A DNA stretch of 64,000 nt from Eutrigla gurnardus (Eukaryota > Chordata > Actinopteri > Perciformes > Triglidae). How positions within the stretch are numbered: position 1 is the stretch's first letter; the number at the start of each line of letters is the position of its first letter. The stretch is taken from assembly GCA_963514095.1 (NCBI GenBank), contig OY741285.1, positions 3,346,375 to 3,410,374 on the forward strand, given 5' to 3'. This document shows, one piece after another, positions 1 through 10,984 of this stretch. The notes beneath the pieces were generated by a model. It was given only the letters and a program-made list of their open reading frames with translations. It did no database searches and was not told where the DNA came from. Made by a program: the position numbers and the translations under genes.

Positions 1-45
1 ACACTTCAACTTTGGCTTCACTTTTCAGAACCCGGAGACAGACCT
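1..45 (+). mobile_element. Family R dispersed repeat, 3' tail (cut by window edge)
   Basis: The first bases match the 3' end shared by copies near 9.15, 27.8, 31.65, 33.7 and 61.2 kb (an acttcaactttggcttcac-like stretch followed by ttttcagaacc). The rest of the copy lies outside the window. The assignment rests on similarity between copies inside this window. Confidence 0.7.
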
Positions 46-1825
46 AAGCATGATATTGCTATTTGAAAGTGTATTTAAGATGCTGTTGCAGATGTAACCA
101 GAGAAAATGATGTCTACAGTCACTCAAACAATTGGAAACACTGTAACTGGTCCTCTAAGTGGATACATTTTTCACTGAAATGTTCCTAAAAAAGGCTCAG
201 AAATGAAGCCAACACGGGAGTGCCAAAAACTGCAGATCTTTGATTACAAACTTGAGGCTGGCTCCAAAAGGGAGTCATGCCAACTCTACTTTTCGGTGTC
301 TATAGCTAATTTCCCACTTACAAGAACTGCACGGTGATTTCTATACCACTTACTCGTTTATACAGTATTGTCTGTATGGTTGATTGTTCCTGCAGGTAAC
401 TTCAACTGTCAAAATTCACACTGAATGTGATTAATCTTGTTATTGGTCAACGTAGTGAAACCTGTGACTTGTGTCAGCATATGTAGAAATGTGTGTGTGT
501 GTGTGTGAGACAGATGGTTTGTACTGTAAAGTTTATGTTTATGACGTGGGTTTACTCTTCTGACTGCTCAGAAGACGCACTGTCACTAGGATCTATAGTC
601 CCTTGGGGCTATTGCAGAATCACACACACACACACACGTGTGTTAGTCAGACAAGTGGGTGACTCTCATGAACACGTTTTGACGGTGTTGACGGTGTTGC
701 GCTGTCAGAGCGGCGGCGCTTCTGTTGTGTTTGGAGTCATTAGCTTCACGGCGGCTGCCTCTTTTACAAAAAGGTCAGCCACGATTCAACTAACAGCAGT
801 TGATTTGCTGTCAACAGCATATGGGCTCCACGCTGACTGATGAGTCCTGACTGATTCACAAGTCTGAGTCTCGGTGTGTGTGTTTGTGTCCTGTGATGGA
901 TCACTCTTCTTCATGTAGAGGAGGATCAGTTTAATGACCCTGCATGCTGATACGGTATACCTTGTATATCCATTTCAGTTTTTATAAGCATCACACATTA
1001 TCAAATCAGTACCTTCTGTTGGTTTGTTTTCTATTCTGTCTGGTTTGGTTCCACAGTGCAGTACATTAAAGTGGACCAAGGGGTGTTTATGAAGGAGAGG
1101 ATTTATCTTTTTTAGTTGCCACTTCTATGCAGGGAATGGCAGACTTTGAAATATTGCTGTGAAGGGGTTTTCACGTCGACTTGGCACTGATCTACTGTGC
1201 GCAACAATTCCTTGTCCTCCAGTTGATCTACTATAAATTAATACACATCACTATTTCTGTGGACTTTTATTTAGCGTATTCTGTAAGTTCTCTTCACCCC
1301 AGATGTCAAGCAAACATCGGACTTCTGCAGAAGTCCAAGCCAGACAGTTAACCTGTCGCTACTGGTTTCCAACAAATGCCATGCAGGCAGCCTCGTTTTC
1401 GGTAGACTTCTTGAAATTGGATCAAATGATCCTATTTCAAAACACACTAGGGTTTGCTTTTCTAGACAACCATTTGCAAGTAGCTTTGAACCTGTTGTTT
1501 TGGTCCAAACCAGAGAACGTTTACTGCATTCACAACTTCCCTCCCCAAAAAAACGCACCACAATTTGCCAAAAACTAGTTTGTAAAAGCACCGTAAAACT
1601 AAATTTAAGTCCCTTTTCATCTTAACTACAAAGAACACTTCACCCTGGTGTCATACCTTTGACTGACTGGATTATATTGTCTTTTAGAAGGAGAATTTCG
1701 TCATTCTTTTGTGATGCATAGTGTGTGATTCTTAAATTGTTGTGTTCAACTGAGGTGTATGTTGAGAGTGAACTTGAATGTAGCCGTTATTTCAGGATAG
1801 GGCATATTTAGCTTTGACATGCCTC

Positions 1826-1827
<2 letters not shown>
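46..1827. other. Non-coding stretch, no gene seen
   Basis: This is unique-looking sequence with two short dinucleotide runs (GT near 491-508, AC near 622-639). The frames at 493-840 and 1271-1591 have no recognisable domain and no supporting context, so I treat them as chance. Confidence 0.6.

Positions 1828-1907
<80 letters not shown>
1828..1907. repeat. (TG)n microsatellite, 80 bp
   Basis: An uninterrupted TG run of about 40 units. It makes the Cys-Val or His-Thr open frames seen here, which are not genes. Confidence 0.98.
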
Positions 1908-1911
<4 letters not shown>

Positions 1912-2013
1912 TGTTCCTTTGTTCCTCTGAGCCAAGGCAGTGGGGAACAGGGTTCTTACTTCCGTCTCACACCAATGAACAGGTGTGGGGGGTCAGGCGT
2001 CTGCAATGTGTGT

Positions 2014-2014
<1 letters not shown>

Positions 2015-2073
<59 letters not shown>
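2015..2073. repeat. (GT)n microsatellite, about 59 bp
   Basis: A second GT run about 110 bp after the previous one, with one early interruption (tgtacgtg). The two arrays bracket a short unique spacer. Confidence 0.97.
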
Positions 2074-2076
<3 letters not shown>

Positions 2077-4540
2077 GAGAGTTGCTGTAGAACATGTCGA
2101 GACGTGGCGTTCAGTGGCATGGAACTGATTGCCCTGCCAAACCCTGACAATTACCATCCGGGCTTGGAGACATCACCACACACATACACACACTTTCCAA
2201 TTCCAGGATTCAGTTTTTTCCCCCCCTTTGTCTCCAGCCACAGCACCCAGCGGTGCTTGTCGTTCTCTGACCATCATGTCATGGAGGGATATGTGTAACA
2301 ACAGTAAGACACACTGCTGCTAATGTGGTTTCTCTGTGTTTTCTACATACCATTGCTTTTTCGTCTGACCGTTCTCATGATATGCAGCACTAAACTACCA
2401 AAGTGACTTATGTGCAGTGACAGCACAAGACACTCGAGTTGCAGGTGTTATCTATGCTGAAAGGGGAAGAGGAGACTGACCAGGGTGTTGTGCTGCTTTC
2501 ATATGCTGTCAGAATTATTATAATTGCCAGTTGAAAACACAGACAACCTAACAAACAGCTCAATACAGCCGGAGGAAGGGTTTTTCTGTTACCAACATTA
2601 CTGTGACTTAAAGTATTTTAGGTTAACAATGACCTGTATTGATCCTAACTGGTTAAGGAAGATTGATGGATTACAATTCTTTGCAATATTTTTGAAGATA
2701 AGATTATGTCGTATCAGTGCCTTTTTCCTTCAACCCTAAAACAGAAAAGTCTGTATTTACAGTATATGGACTGTACCATACACAGACACAAAAAAATAAT
2801 AATAATAATAATAATTTCACTATCAAACTTGCCTTACGAGTCTGAAAATAAGTCTGCAAAAATATCCCAGGGATATCTTGTAACATTGAGACATACAGGT
2901 GAACAAAAGCTGAACAACTCTTTCTTACTCAAAAAATAGTGAGTTATAGAGAAGCACTCGCTTTACATTTTTTACCACAGAAGCGCTAGCAGAGGTTCTT
3001 GCTCCCATAATTCAATGTATAATAAAATAATTGAAAACTCCTGTGAAAGATCAATAGAAAAATCCTTTGCATTGGCTCATATTTGTAATGACTTTTCTTA
3101 GAGTGAATATAACAAGAACCTGGTTAAATTGCACATACCTGCAGATGTTTAACTCAAGAAAGCATGAATACATAAAAAGACAATCCGTTTATTATTTTTT
3201 AACATTTTTGTTTCATAAGTTTTCCCAAACTTATCAAAAAAAGTGAAGAATTTGAATTCAGTACACTGGTATTTCTAACTCCCCACCTTACGCTGGAATG
3301 AATACTTGAATGCAGCATTGACACGATGTGCAGTATGAAGAATATACTTTTGATTGCTTGTTCGACCTCGATATATTACCACTGACTTCAAACCTGTCAG
3401 ACGTTCCTCATGCTGCATGAAAAGCCCAATTCATACATTTGTGTGTCTTTAGTGAAGGTGACATATTGTCTGGTTATGTTATCAACCACAAACTGACATT
3501 TAGTACACGTGCATATTGCTGGTGTGTATAGGCATGCATGACACGTGAACGTGTTCACAAGCATGAACGTTCCATGCAGCTATTTTGGGCCCACCATCAT
3601 TATCTTTGTCCTCAAGTGGAACTCTCCTTTAAATATGCAAATTCCACTGGTGGAGGCTCTGGCAAGATAATTGTTAAGCTTGTTGGGTTTGACAGTTTGC
3701 CTTGTTGTGTTTGTAGCAGACACGCTCTCTCTAAGTACACACTTAACACAAAAACCTCTGCGCCACATGGCTTGGTTTTTTTCTTTTTTCTTTTTTTTTG
3801 CTCAGCCTGTAATAAATGCTTCAGTTGTGTCTTTCAAATTCAAACCATATGGCAACAACTTCAACTTCCAACACTTCTCAACGTCACATCACAAACGACA
3901 CTGTCAAACTGTTTTTATAGGTGACTCGATAAAACTCACAGGTATATATTAATACAAGCCAGTAATAATCCTGGTCAGGGAAAACACTGTTTGGTATTTG
4001 TCATACACACAGTCACACCTGCATGGGTAACTGTGTATATCTGCGCCGACTCCAGTTATGGGGTGATTGATAGACAGTTAATTCAATCGAGCTCTTGGCA
4101 GGTGTTTTATTTTCCAGCTCGCTGCGGTTTACGGTGTCTGCGTTAGAGATTTACAAGTAGATGGTCGTGCTGTTGTCAAATGCCCCAAGAGATGAGGTGT
4201 CATGCCATTATTCCAAAAATAGCATCATTGGCCCGAAAGCCTGTTTGTCTGACAGCCTGTTATCCCCAAAAAGTAACTCCCATTTTTCTAAAGGCCCATT
4301 GTTGTTTTTTTTAACCAGTTCCACTTGTATACGTCAAACAAACTTAACAATCTCATAAACTAAGATTAAACCCTTCTAATCATTGAATCCTAGGGGGCAG
4401 TCCTACATAGAGACCAGTATGTGGACAATATTTGTCCTTTGTATTTGTTAAATAACCTTTTTGCAGAAGTTGAGTGGGGGTTTATGGCACAACTTTCTCT
4501 ACTTCCAAGGTACATGGAAAAGGGAAAAAGGTACATATTT
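2074..4540. other. AT-rich non-coding stretch
   Basis: The stretch holds an (AAT)n run at about 2791-2815 and many short A/T runs. The frames at 3538-3924 and elsewhere are low in complexity or lack any recognisable domain. No RNA gene or mobile element was recognised. Confidence 0.55.
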
Positions 4541-4640
4541 GGGAAGGTACATAAACACTCCCAAGGCTACCACTATGCTGATGACACCCAGCTATACTTC
4601 CAGCTCATCCCCCCCATTCTGACACTAACGTGGAGGCATG
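4541..4640 (+). pseudogene. LINE reverse-transcriptase fragment (YADD motif)
   Basis: The + frame reads QGYHYADDTQLYFQLIPP, with the YADD box encoded at 4574-4585. YADDTQLY is the catalytic motif region (domain C of the palm) of non-LTR retrotransposon reverse transcriptases, and the form F/YH-YADDTQLY is typical of L2-type elements in fish (known family feature; the clade is inferred). Only about 30 residues around the motif look homologous. No other RT block, endonuclease or gag-like region flanks it, so this is a dead, heavily truncated insertion. An intact gene is excluded by its length. Confidence 0.7.
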
Positions 4641-5574
4641 CATCACTTCCTGTTTTCGAGATATTTCAGATTTCACTTGCCAACACACCTCTGCTCCTCT
4701 AGAATACATCCTCAGGGTATTTTGGGTGCTCGACCTCCCTAAGTTCTTATTCTTTGTACACACCACTGACTTCCTAATGCAGCTCACATACAGTCCTAGA
4801 TCCTAGCGCTTCCCTGGTGGGAAGTGTAGAGGGATGCTCTGGAGGAAGAGTGGACAGGATGCAGGCATGAAGGAAGAAGCTTGCAGAAATAAAGAGGCAG
4901 TCGGCTCTAAGCAGAAAGAGAGAGAGCGAGAGACTATTGAGAGATCGGTGGTGGGAGGTAGAAGTGGAAAGAAAAAGACAAATGTGTGGATGGTGGATGA
5001 GTAAGCTAGGGAGAGGAGGAGCGAGAGGAGGAGAAGACAAGGGGATCTTCAGGTTTTAGGAAACCACATTTAAGAAATTATGTCTGAAACTAGATTCAAC
5101 ACGAGATGAGCATCCACGAGACCGTGATCCGTTCTGGTTTTACAGTTAGATAACTGAAGAGGTTTCCGTGGGGAGCTGAAGACTGTGAGATAACAGAGGG
5201 AGGGGGAGGCAAAGAAGGAGACCACAAAGAGAAAATCCTCCTGAAGGGAAAGAGGAAACACCTTTCATGATGGCTGCTGTTTAATTATACATTTGTCTGC
5301 AGTTTTGCTGCCCGGAGCTGCAGTCCAATAACACAGTCTCTCCAGCACTCTGCCAAATGCTTCATACGAGATACACCACAAACACACTCCCGACACACTC
5401 CCTCAACAAGCAGCAGCAGTATCACACCCGTTTGCTTGGCAGCCGCTGAAGGTTGCAGTCTCAGCCTCCTCTGCTTCGACTGCTGTAGTGTCTGACATGA
5501 AAGTCAGTTAACATTCAACATATGGGAGTGAAGCCAGGCTGAAGTGCCTAAAAATTGCACTCTCTTGCTCATCA
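4641..5574. other. Non-coding stretch with purine-rich tract
   Basis: Positions 4840-5045 are strongly purine-rich on the + strand (gagaga and ggagga stretches). The minus-strand frame at 4774-5040 is a Ser/Leu-rich translation of that tract. No gene was seen. Confidence 0.5.
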
Positions 5575-5945
5575 GAAGGCCACTCTGATTGGATGGAAGT
5601 CTATGAGAAAACGACTCCTGCGGCCCCACTACCTTCGCTACATTTGCTACCACGCTAATGCAACCTTCTGAGTTGACCTCAAATTATGAAGCTAACTCTG
5701 TTAACAGCTTCACACCAAAAGCCAGATGGATCCAGATCCCGTAAGGTTGCTCCTCGGGTGCTGCTTTGCTGCTTGTGTTTGTCAGATCCACCCGTCGCTC
5801 CTCCATGGTCCAAATATGGTCACTTCCCTTTACTGGTTGCAGAGATTACAAGACTGTGAAGGCTAAAACTAAAGATCGGGACGGCAAATAACCAAACCAA
5901 TAGGTGATGTCACAATGCCTATGTCCACTTTTTATATAGTCTATG
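5575..5945 (-). mobile_element. Family R dispersed repeat, 5' part, minus strand
   Basis: Read on the minus strand, 5760-5835 matches the stretch at 12845-12910: ttgcaaccagtga, then gaagtgaccatatttgga, then a ggaggagc-ac-gggtggat stretch. The piece at 5580-5640 resembles the tctcatagacttc segment of the 3' half, so the copy is rearranged or internally deleted. The end near 5925-5945 (minus-strand catagactatataaaa) resembles the catagactgtat start at 12750. It may be a terminal sequence. Confidence 0.65.
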
Positions 5946-6285
5946 TTATTGATGTCACATCACATGCTTTGTGTCATGAATAGCAGCCATTGTACTTACC
6001 AGAACAATGCAAGTCAGAGAGATGAATAAAAGCTGCCTTGACACAAGCCATGGTAGATGTCGACTACAGAGAAGGACAGAAAGACTGATGCATTGATGGA
6101 GGTGGAGGGTAAAGTCACCTTTGTGTCTTATCCTGCTATTAAATGTGTGTGTCCTCCACACCCTCCTGCCACATGTTTCCATAAGATCTAACCTTATATT
6201 GACGGAAAGTAATCACCATTGAATATTGACGGATGCTTCTGCAAAAGGTTAGAGCATTGACCAAAGCTCATGGGTAATCTGCTGC
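5946..6285. other. Non-coding stretch, nothing recognised
   Basis: No repeat, RNA or exon was recognised. The minus-strand frame at 5955-6182 shows no domain. Confidence 0.5.
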
Positions 6286-6360
6286 TGTCAAGCTACCCTT
6301 GAGCAAGGCACCCGAATCCACAGTTTGTCTGTGCTCAGTGAGTGATGGCTGTGTGTCCGC
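6286..6360 (+). mobile_element. SINE tail fragment (possible)
   Basis: The text agctacccttgagcaaggca followed by cacccgaatcc, then tgctcagtgagtgatggctg, resembles the body of teleost tRNA-derived SINEs (recognised from memory). No tRNA-like head with a B box was seen directly upstream, so the fragment is 5' truncated. Confidence 0.5.
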
Positions 6361-7436
6361 TGGTGGTGGATCTGTGTGGGTTTTACTTCAAAGATGATGG
6401 GTGTTTGCTGTCTTTGCTAAATAAAAGGTTGCAGTCCATTGACAGGTCTGTCTTTATGTGTCTATCTTTCTCCATCAGACAGCTGGATGGACAAAGAGAT
6501 GCTGACAGTCTAACAGAAATCCCTCGTATTTCTTCGACATCCCCGCCACAGAAGACCACAGCTGTTCTCACAGGTAGGCATCCAGTGTTCCCTCCTGAGG
6601 TTGGAAATTCCATTTGATTTTGTTTTTGACAAAGACTAAATGCAATTCCAGCACACCACTCTTCACACGTACCTGCAGTGTATGAGTGTTTCTTTTCGTC
6701 ACGACAAACGACATACACCATTCCACAGAACAAGAAAAAAAAATCATGATTTGATTGTGTTTTCATCATTTTGATCAATGCAGTAGTTGAACGTTTGCTT
6801 TGTGGATGTTCTGAAGTCATTATCCGTGTTTTTCCATGACCTCCAACTTTAACCTCCTATAATTGTCACACATACTGTACACTCTAAGTCCACATACATA
6901 TGGCTAATGTTCTATTTTAATATAAAGGAATTTCCTGTAATTTTCACAGGTGTATTACCATCGGAACGCTATACTTTCATCCACATACAAAATCTCAAAA
7001 GTCTTGTGTTGTAGTCGACTTTACGGGATATCTCACAAACAGAAAAGGGGTAATTTTACAATGGAAGTTAGACTATAAAATAAGAAAAATGATCCATTAT
7101 TAGCAACTGGAATAATAACAAAGAGGATATTATGATCAGGTTTTATCGAGTAGCACATTTGCTGTAATCTGAAAAGTATTATTAAGCCATGATGGAACCG
7201 GATAGGTTAATAATTAATGTTAGTGTGTGTGTGTGTATGAGTGTGTTTGTGTGGATGTGAGATAGAGAGATAGAGAAAGATGTTAATAGCAGTTCAATGC
7301 CTTAGTTGTTCTCCGGAGGCTTGTTTCCATTCTCGACTCTCACAGAAAGTAGTGCCGGCACAGAAGAAACTGGAAAATGAGAAAGGAAAAAATAAAAGTG
7401 GCCTAAAGGCACCAAGGGGGTCTGAGAGACACTGAA

Positions 7437-7467
<31 letters not shown>

Positions 7468-8980
7468 ATGACAGTGTACTAATTTGGGTATTTAAAAAAG
7501 GAGCTCAGATTCTGTCGTTTTGGGGGACATTCTTGGAGGGATGTTCAGCACTTATTCCCTCTCTAACCTCCACTCAGCCTCAATGTTCACTCCCCAGGAG
7601 GAAAAAATACCCAACCCCCCCTGAACATCACTGAAAATGTGTGCATAATATATTAACATGCAATCCAAAATAAACCCCTTTGTATTTAGTGATGACTGCA
7701 CAGATGCTAGAAAAGGTTTGTGGTTAGCTGCAGCCTCCAGGGGGAGATCCAGAGCTCCAGGCTCTACAGGGGGTCTGAGAGGATTACTTGCCTGGCAAGG
7801 TGCTCTTTTGTGTGGGGAGACAAGGCAGCAGAGTGGCCCTCAGATCCAGGCCACAGGCACAGACACGAGCTGAGAGGATAAGCGCAGCAGTTTATTTACT
7901 GTATGCGGATTTAATAGCATATCTGCCAACATTTTACCTTTACCCCAAACGAACTCCAGGACGAACTCCTACCATACTTTTCAACAACAAACAAAAGTTT
8001 TTCCAGTATGGAATGGGAAATGATTTGTATTGTGATACATGCATATATTTCCATCCCATTTAACAGTAAAGGTCTTAAACGTGAACATGTTATCACTGTA
8101 CTTAGCATAGTTATTTCTGAGACCACTGCCACGTTGCTAAAAAATGCTATGCTGACTTTCAAAAATACCACAAATAGCCTCGGAGTCTAGTTCCTGTTAG
8201 CTCCTGTTATACTTGAGGACAGTTGGTGGTGGGTAAGCATTGTAACAGTATTAGGGTAAACCAGTGACCAAGACAAGTCTGAGACAAGAGTCTCAGTCTC
8301 CAAACTAGAACACAAGTTCCCTCTTTGTCTCAGTCTTTGGGTCTTCCGTGCACATTGTTTTTCTGCTTCATGTCACCTTTCAGTTCGGAGCTTAGAAATC
8401 ATTAGAATTCTGTTATGTTTGTGTGCAGCCATGGCTGAGTGGATGCCGCAGCAGGTGACTGACACAGCTATCTTGTTTTGGGGCTGCAGGGCTAAAACAT
8501 CCAGCAGAGGGACTACCCTGCACCCAGTGGGAGGCACTACACCCAAACTTCCCACTTCACTTGTAGCCAACCCCCGAAATGATGAAGCTCTGTCCCTGGG
8601 GGTTAGAATCTCTTCCATTTCCTGCAGTCCGGGAAGCACCCCTAGAAAACAGGAAGGCTCTTTTCTCACAGTCGAACACATATATTCACACATGTGGCGC
8701 ACACATATGAAAGTGTCATTTCCCAGTCACAGCAGCATATCACACCAAGGGCAGCCCTACGAGGAACGCTGATACCAACCATGATGTTGTGTCTCATACC
8801 TCGCAGTGCCGGGGATTAACAGTTGTGTGCACACTGCAGATCAATAGAGATGATGGCGTTGACTGTGTCTCACTTGATGGGGAAGAAAGGTGAAAGAAGC
8901 CGGTTACTCATCAGGATACTGAGTTTGTGTCTAGAAAGACTAAGTAGCTAGACTATGACTAAGTAGATACCCTGCTTTTG
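6361..8980. other. Non-coding stretch with one (GT)13 run
   Basis: A GT run lies at 7437-7462 and a shorter one near 7224-7238. The overlapping frames at 8373-8702 (-) and 8419-8772 (+) are among the longest non-repeat frames here, but they show no known domain and lie opposite each other. No gene was called. Confidence 0.5.
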
Positions 8981-8984
8981 GTTC

Positions 8985-9185
8985 GATTTCATTCTAAACG
9001 GGCCATCATGTATACTCATGTTTACCATGTTTACGGAGATAATAAATCAAGTGAGAAGTAGGGTCATTTTCAAAAAGACGTCCTTTTTGAAAGCAGGAGT
9101 CTCCCCCTGATGGCCAGCAATGAGAATGCATGTTTAAGGCACTTCAGCGTTGGCTTCACTTGTCAGAACTGGAGGTTGCTGCCTG
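8985..9185 (+). mobile_element. Family R dispersed repeat, 3' half
   Basis: The sequence runs from the tcatgtttac-atgtttac segment through the gtctccccctgatggccagc box (9100-9118) to the gcttcacttgtcagaact tail. It shares order and sequence with copies near 13.7, 27.8, 31.5 and 61.1 kb. The frame starting at 9110 (beginning MASNENACLRHF) is the repeat's own phantom frame and recurs in other copies. Confidence 0.85.
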
Positions 9186-9274
9186 CTCTCTTCCCTGAAA
9201 ATGCAATCTCTCTCTGTGTGTTTACTCCATCATCAGTTCCTGGAGCCTACAGTATATTTGCCTCGCTATCCTGT

Positions 9275-9277
<3 letters not shown>

Positions 9278-9306
<29 letters not shown>
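9278..9306. repeat. (CA)n microsatellite
   Basis: An uninterrupted CA run of about 14 units, just downstream of the family R copy. Confidence 0.95.
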
Positions 9307-9309
<3 letters not shown>

Positions 9310-9445
9310 AGTATTTCTACGTGTAAATGTGTGATGGTGTGGGCAGTCCCCCGCGTGTCGTGTTCAGACCACTGATAACCTACAGTCCCTCTGGAACGGT
9401 CATGTTCAGGGTAACAGCAGCATGCTCAGGGTCACACTGCCTCTT

Positions 9446-9485
9446 TGTGTGTGTGTGTGTGTGTGTGTGTGTTAGTGTGTGTGTG
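9446..9485. repeat. (GT)n microsatellite
   Basis: A GT run of about 13 units with a short interrupted extension (ttagtgtg). Confidence 0.95.
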
Positions 9486-10290
9486 CAGCCTAGCATGAAG
9501 TGTCATTGCGAGACCCATAATCTCAGGGGTAAAGGCCAAATGACTCACTCGCTCTACTGTGCCACAGTGCAGTGCGTGCACATAAATGTGTGTAGCCCTC
9601 TACGGATACCTGCGGTGTCTCTGAGAGTTGTTTGTAAGCCCACGCACTATTCACACTGACAGCAAGTCACCTCGGTGTGTTATCTATACACTACAGTCTT
9701 CATTTTCAATTATTACAATCCAAACCACACTAACTGTAGTAAACATTACAGTGGAGCAATGTATTGCATGTGTAATAAGGAATATCATTATGATAAGGGG
9801 TGGTTATGGTCATTGTTAAAGAAAACCAATATTGGCCGTTGGTAGGGAAACGTATACACACAGCTGTCTGAAGCTCTGCCAACACATCCAGTCCCACAGA
9901 CTTCTTCCCTACAGGGATGTCGAGGCGCCATAACGACGTCACCCTACATCTGCCTTTGTTCTTGACAAACAAGAATCATAATTCACACGGCCACTAGAGA
10001 TTCTAGTCAGGGCCCACGCACCATCCATTCATTGGATTTAATTCTCAAACAAAAGTACAGACTGTTTAAATTAAATTCGATCTCGACTTTTATGTTATTC
10101 TTTCACAAGGCAGAAAACACATTTGTTGCCTCAATACTTGCACTCTGCACAAGGACATAAATCTAACCTAAGATAAATGGCATGGAAATAAAGATAGGGG
10201 TGATAATTCAATATGATTGTTCTTCCACATCTGTGTGTCATGGTATTCTGATGATTTGATTGGAGGTGGTCTGCAGATTATGTTATATTA
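9486..10290. other. Non-coding stretch, nothing recognised
   Basis: AT-rich sequence without recognised repeats, RNA genes or exons. The short frames at 9628-9819 and 9730-9972 overlap each other and show no domain. Confidence 0.5.
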
Positions 10291-10414
10291 TATTATAGAT
10301 AATACATCAAGTGAGCAGTAGGGACATTTTCTCATTGATTTCCATGCAATCGGACTTCTTTTTGCAACCAGAGGAGTCGCCCCCTAATGACCAGCAGAGA
10401 GAATGCGGGTTTAA

Positions 10415-10944
10415 AGCGATGGTTCGGAGCATTTTTAGCGATGATCAACATTGGTCAAGATAGGGCTAAAAGTTTTGCTGAATTTTTATAAATGCTTGTA
10501 TTATCAGGTCAACACTTGTCAACACTTGTTAACCTGATAATACAAGCATTTATAAAAATTCAGCGAAACTCTTTCATACTCTCGCGTGAAACTCGCATGA
10601 CGGCAACAGCTGGGTAAACACAGAAGTGGCGTCGACGCAGCGCTAGCCTTAGCAGCAGAGGATAGAAGCTATCAAGCAAGTGTTCTTTTAAATAAACTCC
10701 TGGTGTACTTACAAACTTTCAAATGCCTCGTTTTGTGAGTACAGACCCTATGTGTACTACTGCAGAAGTTTGGTAACATTCCATGCATTATTAGTGCGGT
10801 AATTTAAGAGATATACATAATGTACCATCGCGCCAGTACTTATCCATTCGGCTGATAGCCCTATCTTGACCAATGTTGACCATCGCTAAAAATGCTTCTG
10901 AGGGGGTATTTGGCTGGATGTCATGGTGGAAATGACCTATGGCT
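10415..10944. mobile_element. 530-bp TTAA-target non-autonomous DNA transposon (MITE)
   Basis: It is flanked by TTAA at 10411-10414 and 10945-10948, a single TTAA in unsplit R copies. The tips are AGCGATGG on the left and, inverted, AGCCATAG on the right. Longer inverted repeats lie just inside: 10428-10467 against 10857-10896, 40 nt with 39 matching, starting agcatttttagcgatg. The left tip is shorter than the right, where about 48 extra bases lie outside the long repeat, so an internal deletion near 10427 is likely. TTAA target choice fits the piggyBac or Kolobok superfamilies (known); which one is unresolved. The interior encodes no transposase, so movement would need one supplied in trans. 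An hAT-type 8-bp duplication was considered, but TTAA explains the junctions better. Confidence 0.82.
10477..10564. repeat. Perfect 33-bp inverted repeat (hairpin) inside the MITE
   Basis: Arms 10477-10509 and 10532-10564 are exact reverse complements, separated by 22 nt that contain caacacttgt twice. With one mismatch (a G-T pair in RNA) the arms extend to 10471 and 10570. A transcript across it would form a stable AU-rich hairpin of pre-miRNA-like size. Confidence 0.95.
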
Positions 10945-10984
10945 TTAAGCCAATTCAACTTTGGCTTCACTTTTCAGTCTTGGT

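Larger units (their letters stand above)
10296..10980 (+). mobile_element. Family R copy split by a transposon insertion
   Basis: The left part (10296-10414) carries aataca-tcaagtgagcagtag, the catgcaatcggacttctttt segment, gaggagtcgcccccta and the gggtttaa stretch. The right part (10945-10980) resumes with ttaagccaattcaactttgg and the cttcacttttcag tail. Removing 10415-10948 restores the order seen in intact copies, so the R copy was already present when the inner element arrived. Confidence 0.85.

Noticed and set aside
8373..8772. Opposing frames of 109 and 117 codons as possible exons
   Set aside because: They overlap on opposite strands and show no recognisable domain or convincing splice context.
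10411..10948. hAT-type 8-bp target duplication for the nested element
   Set aside because: The 8-bp flanks (tttaaagc and tttaagcc) each need a mutation, whereas TTAA is exact on both sides and leaves matching tips.
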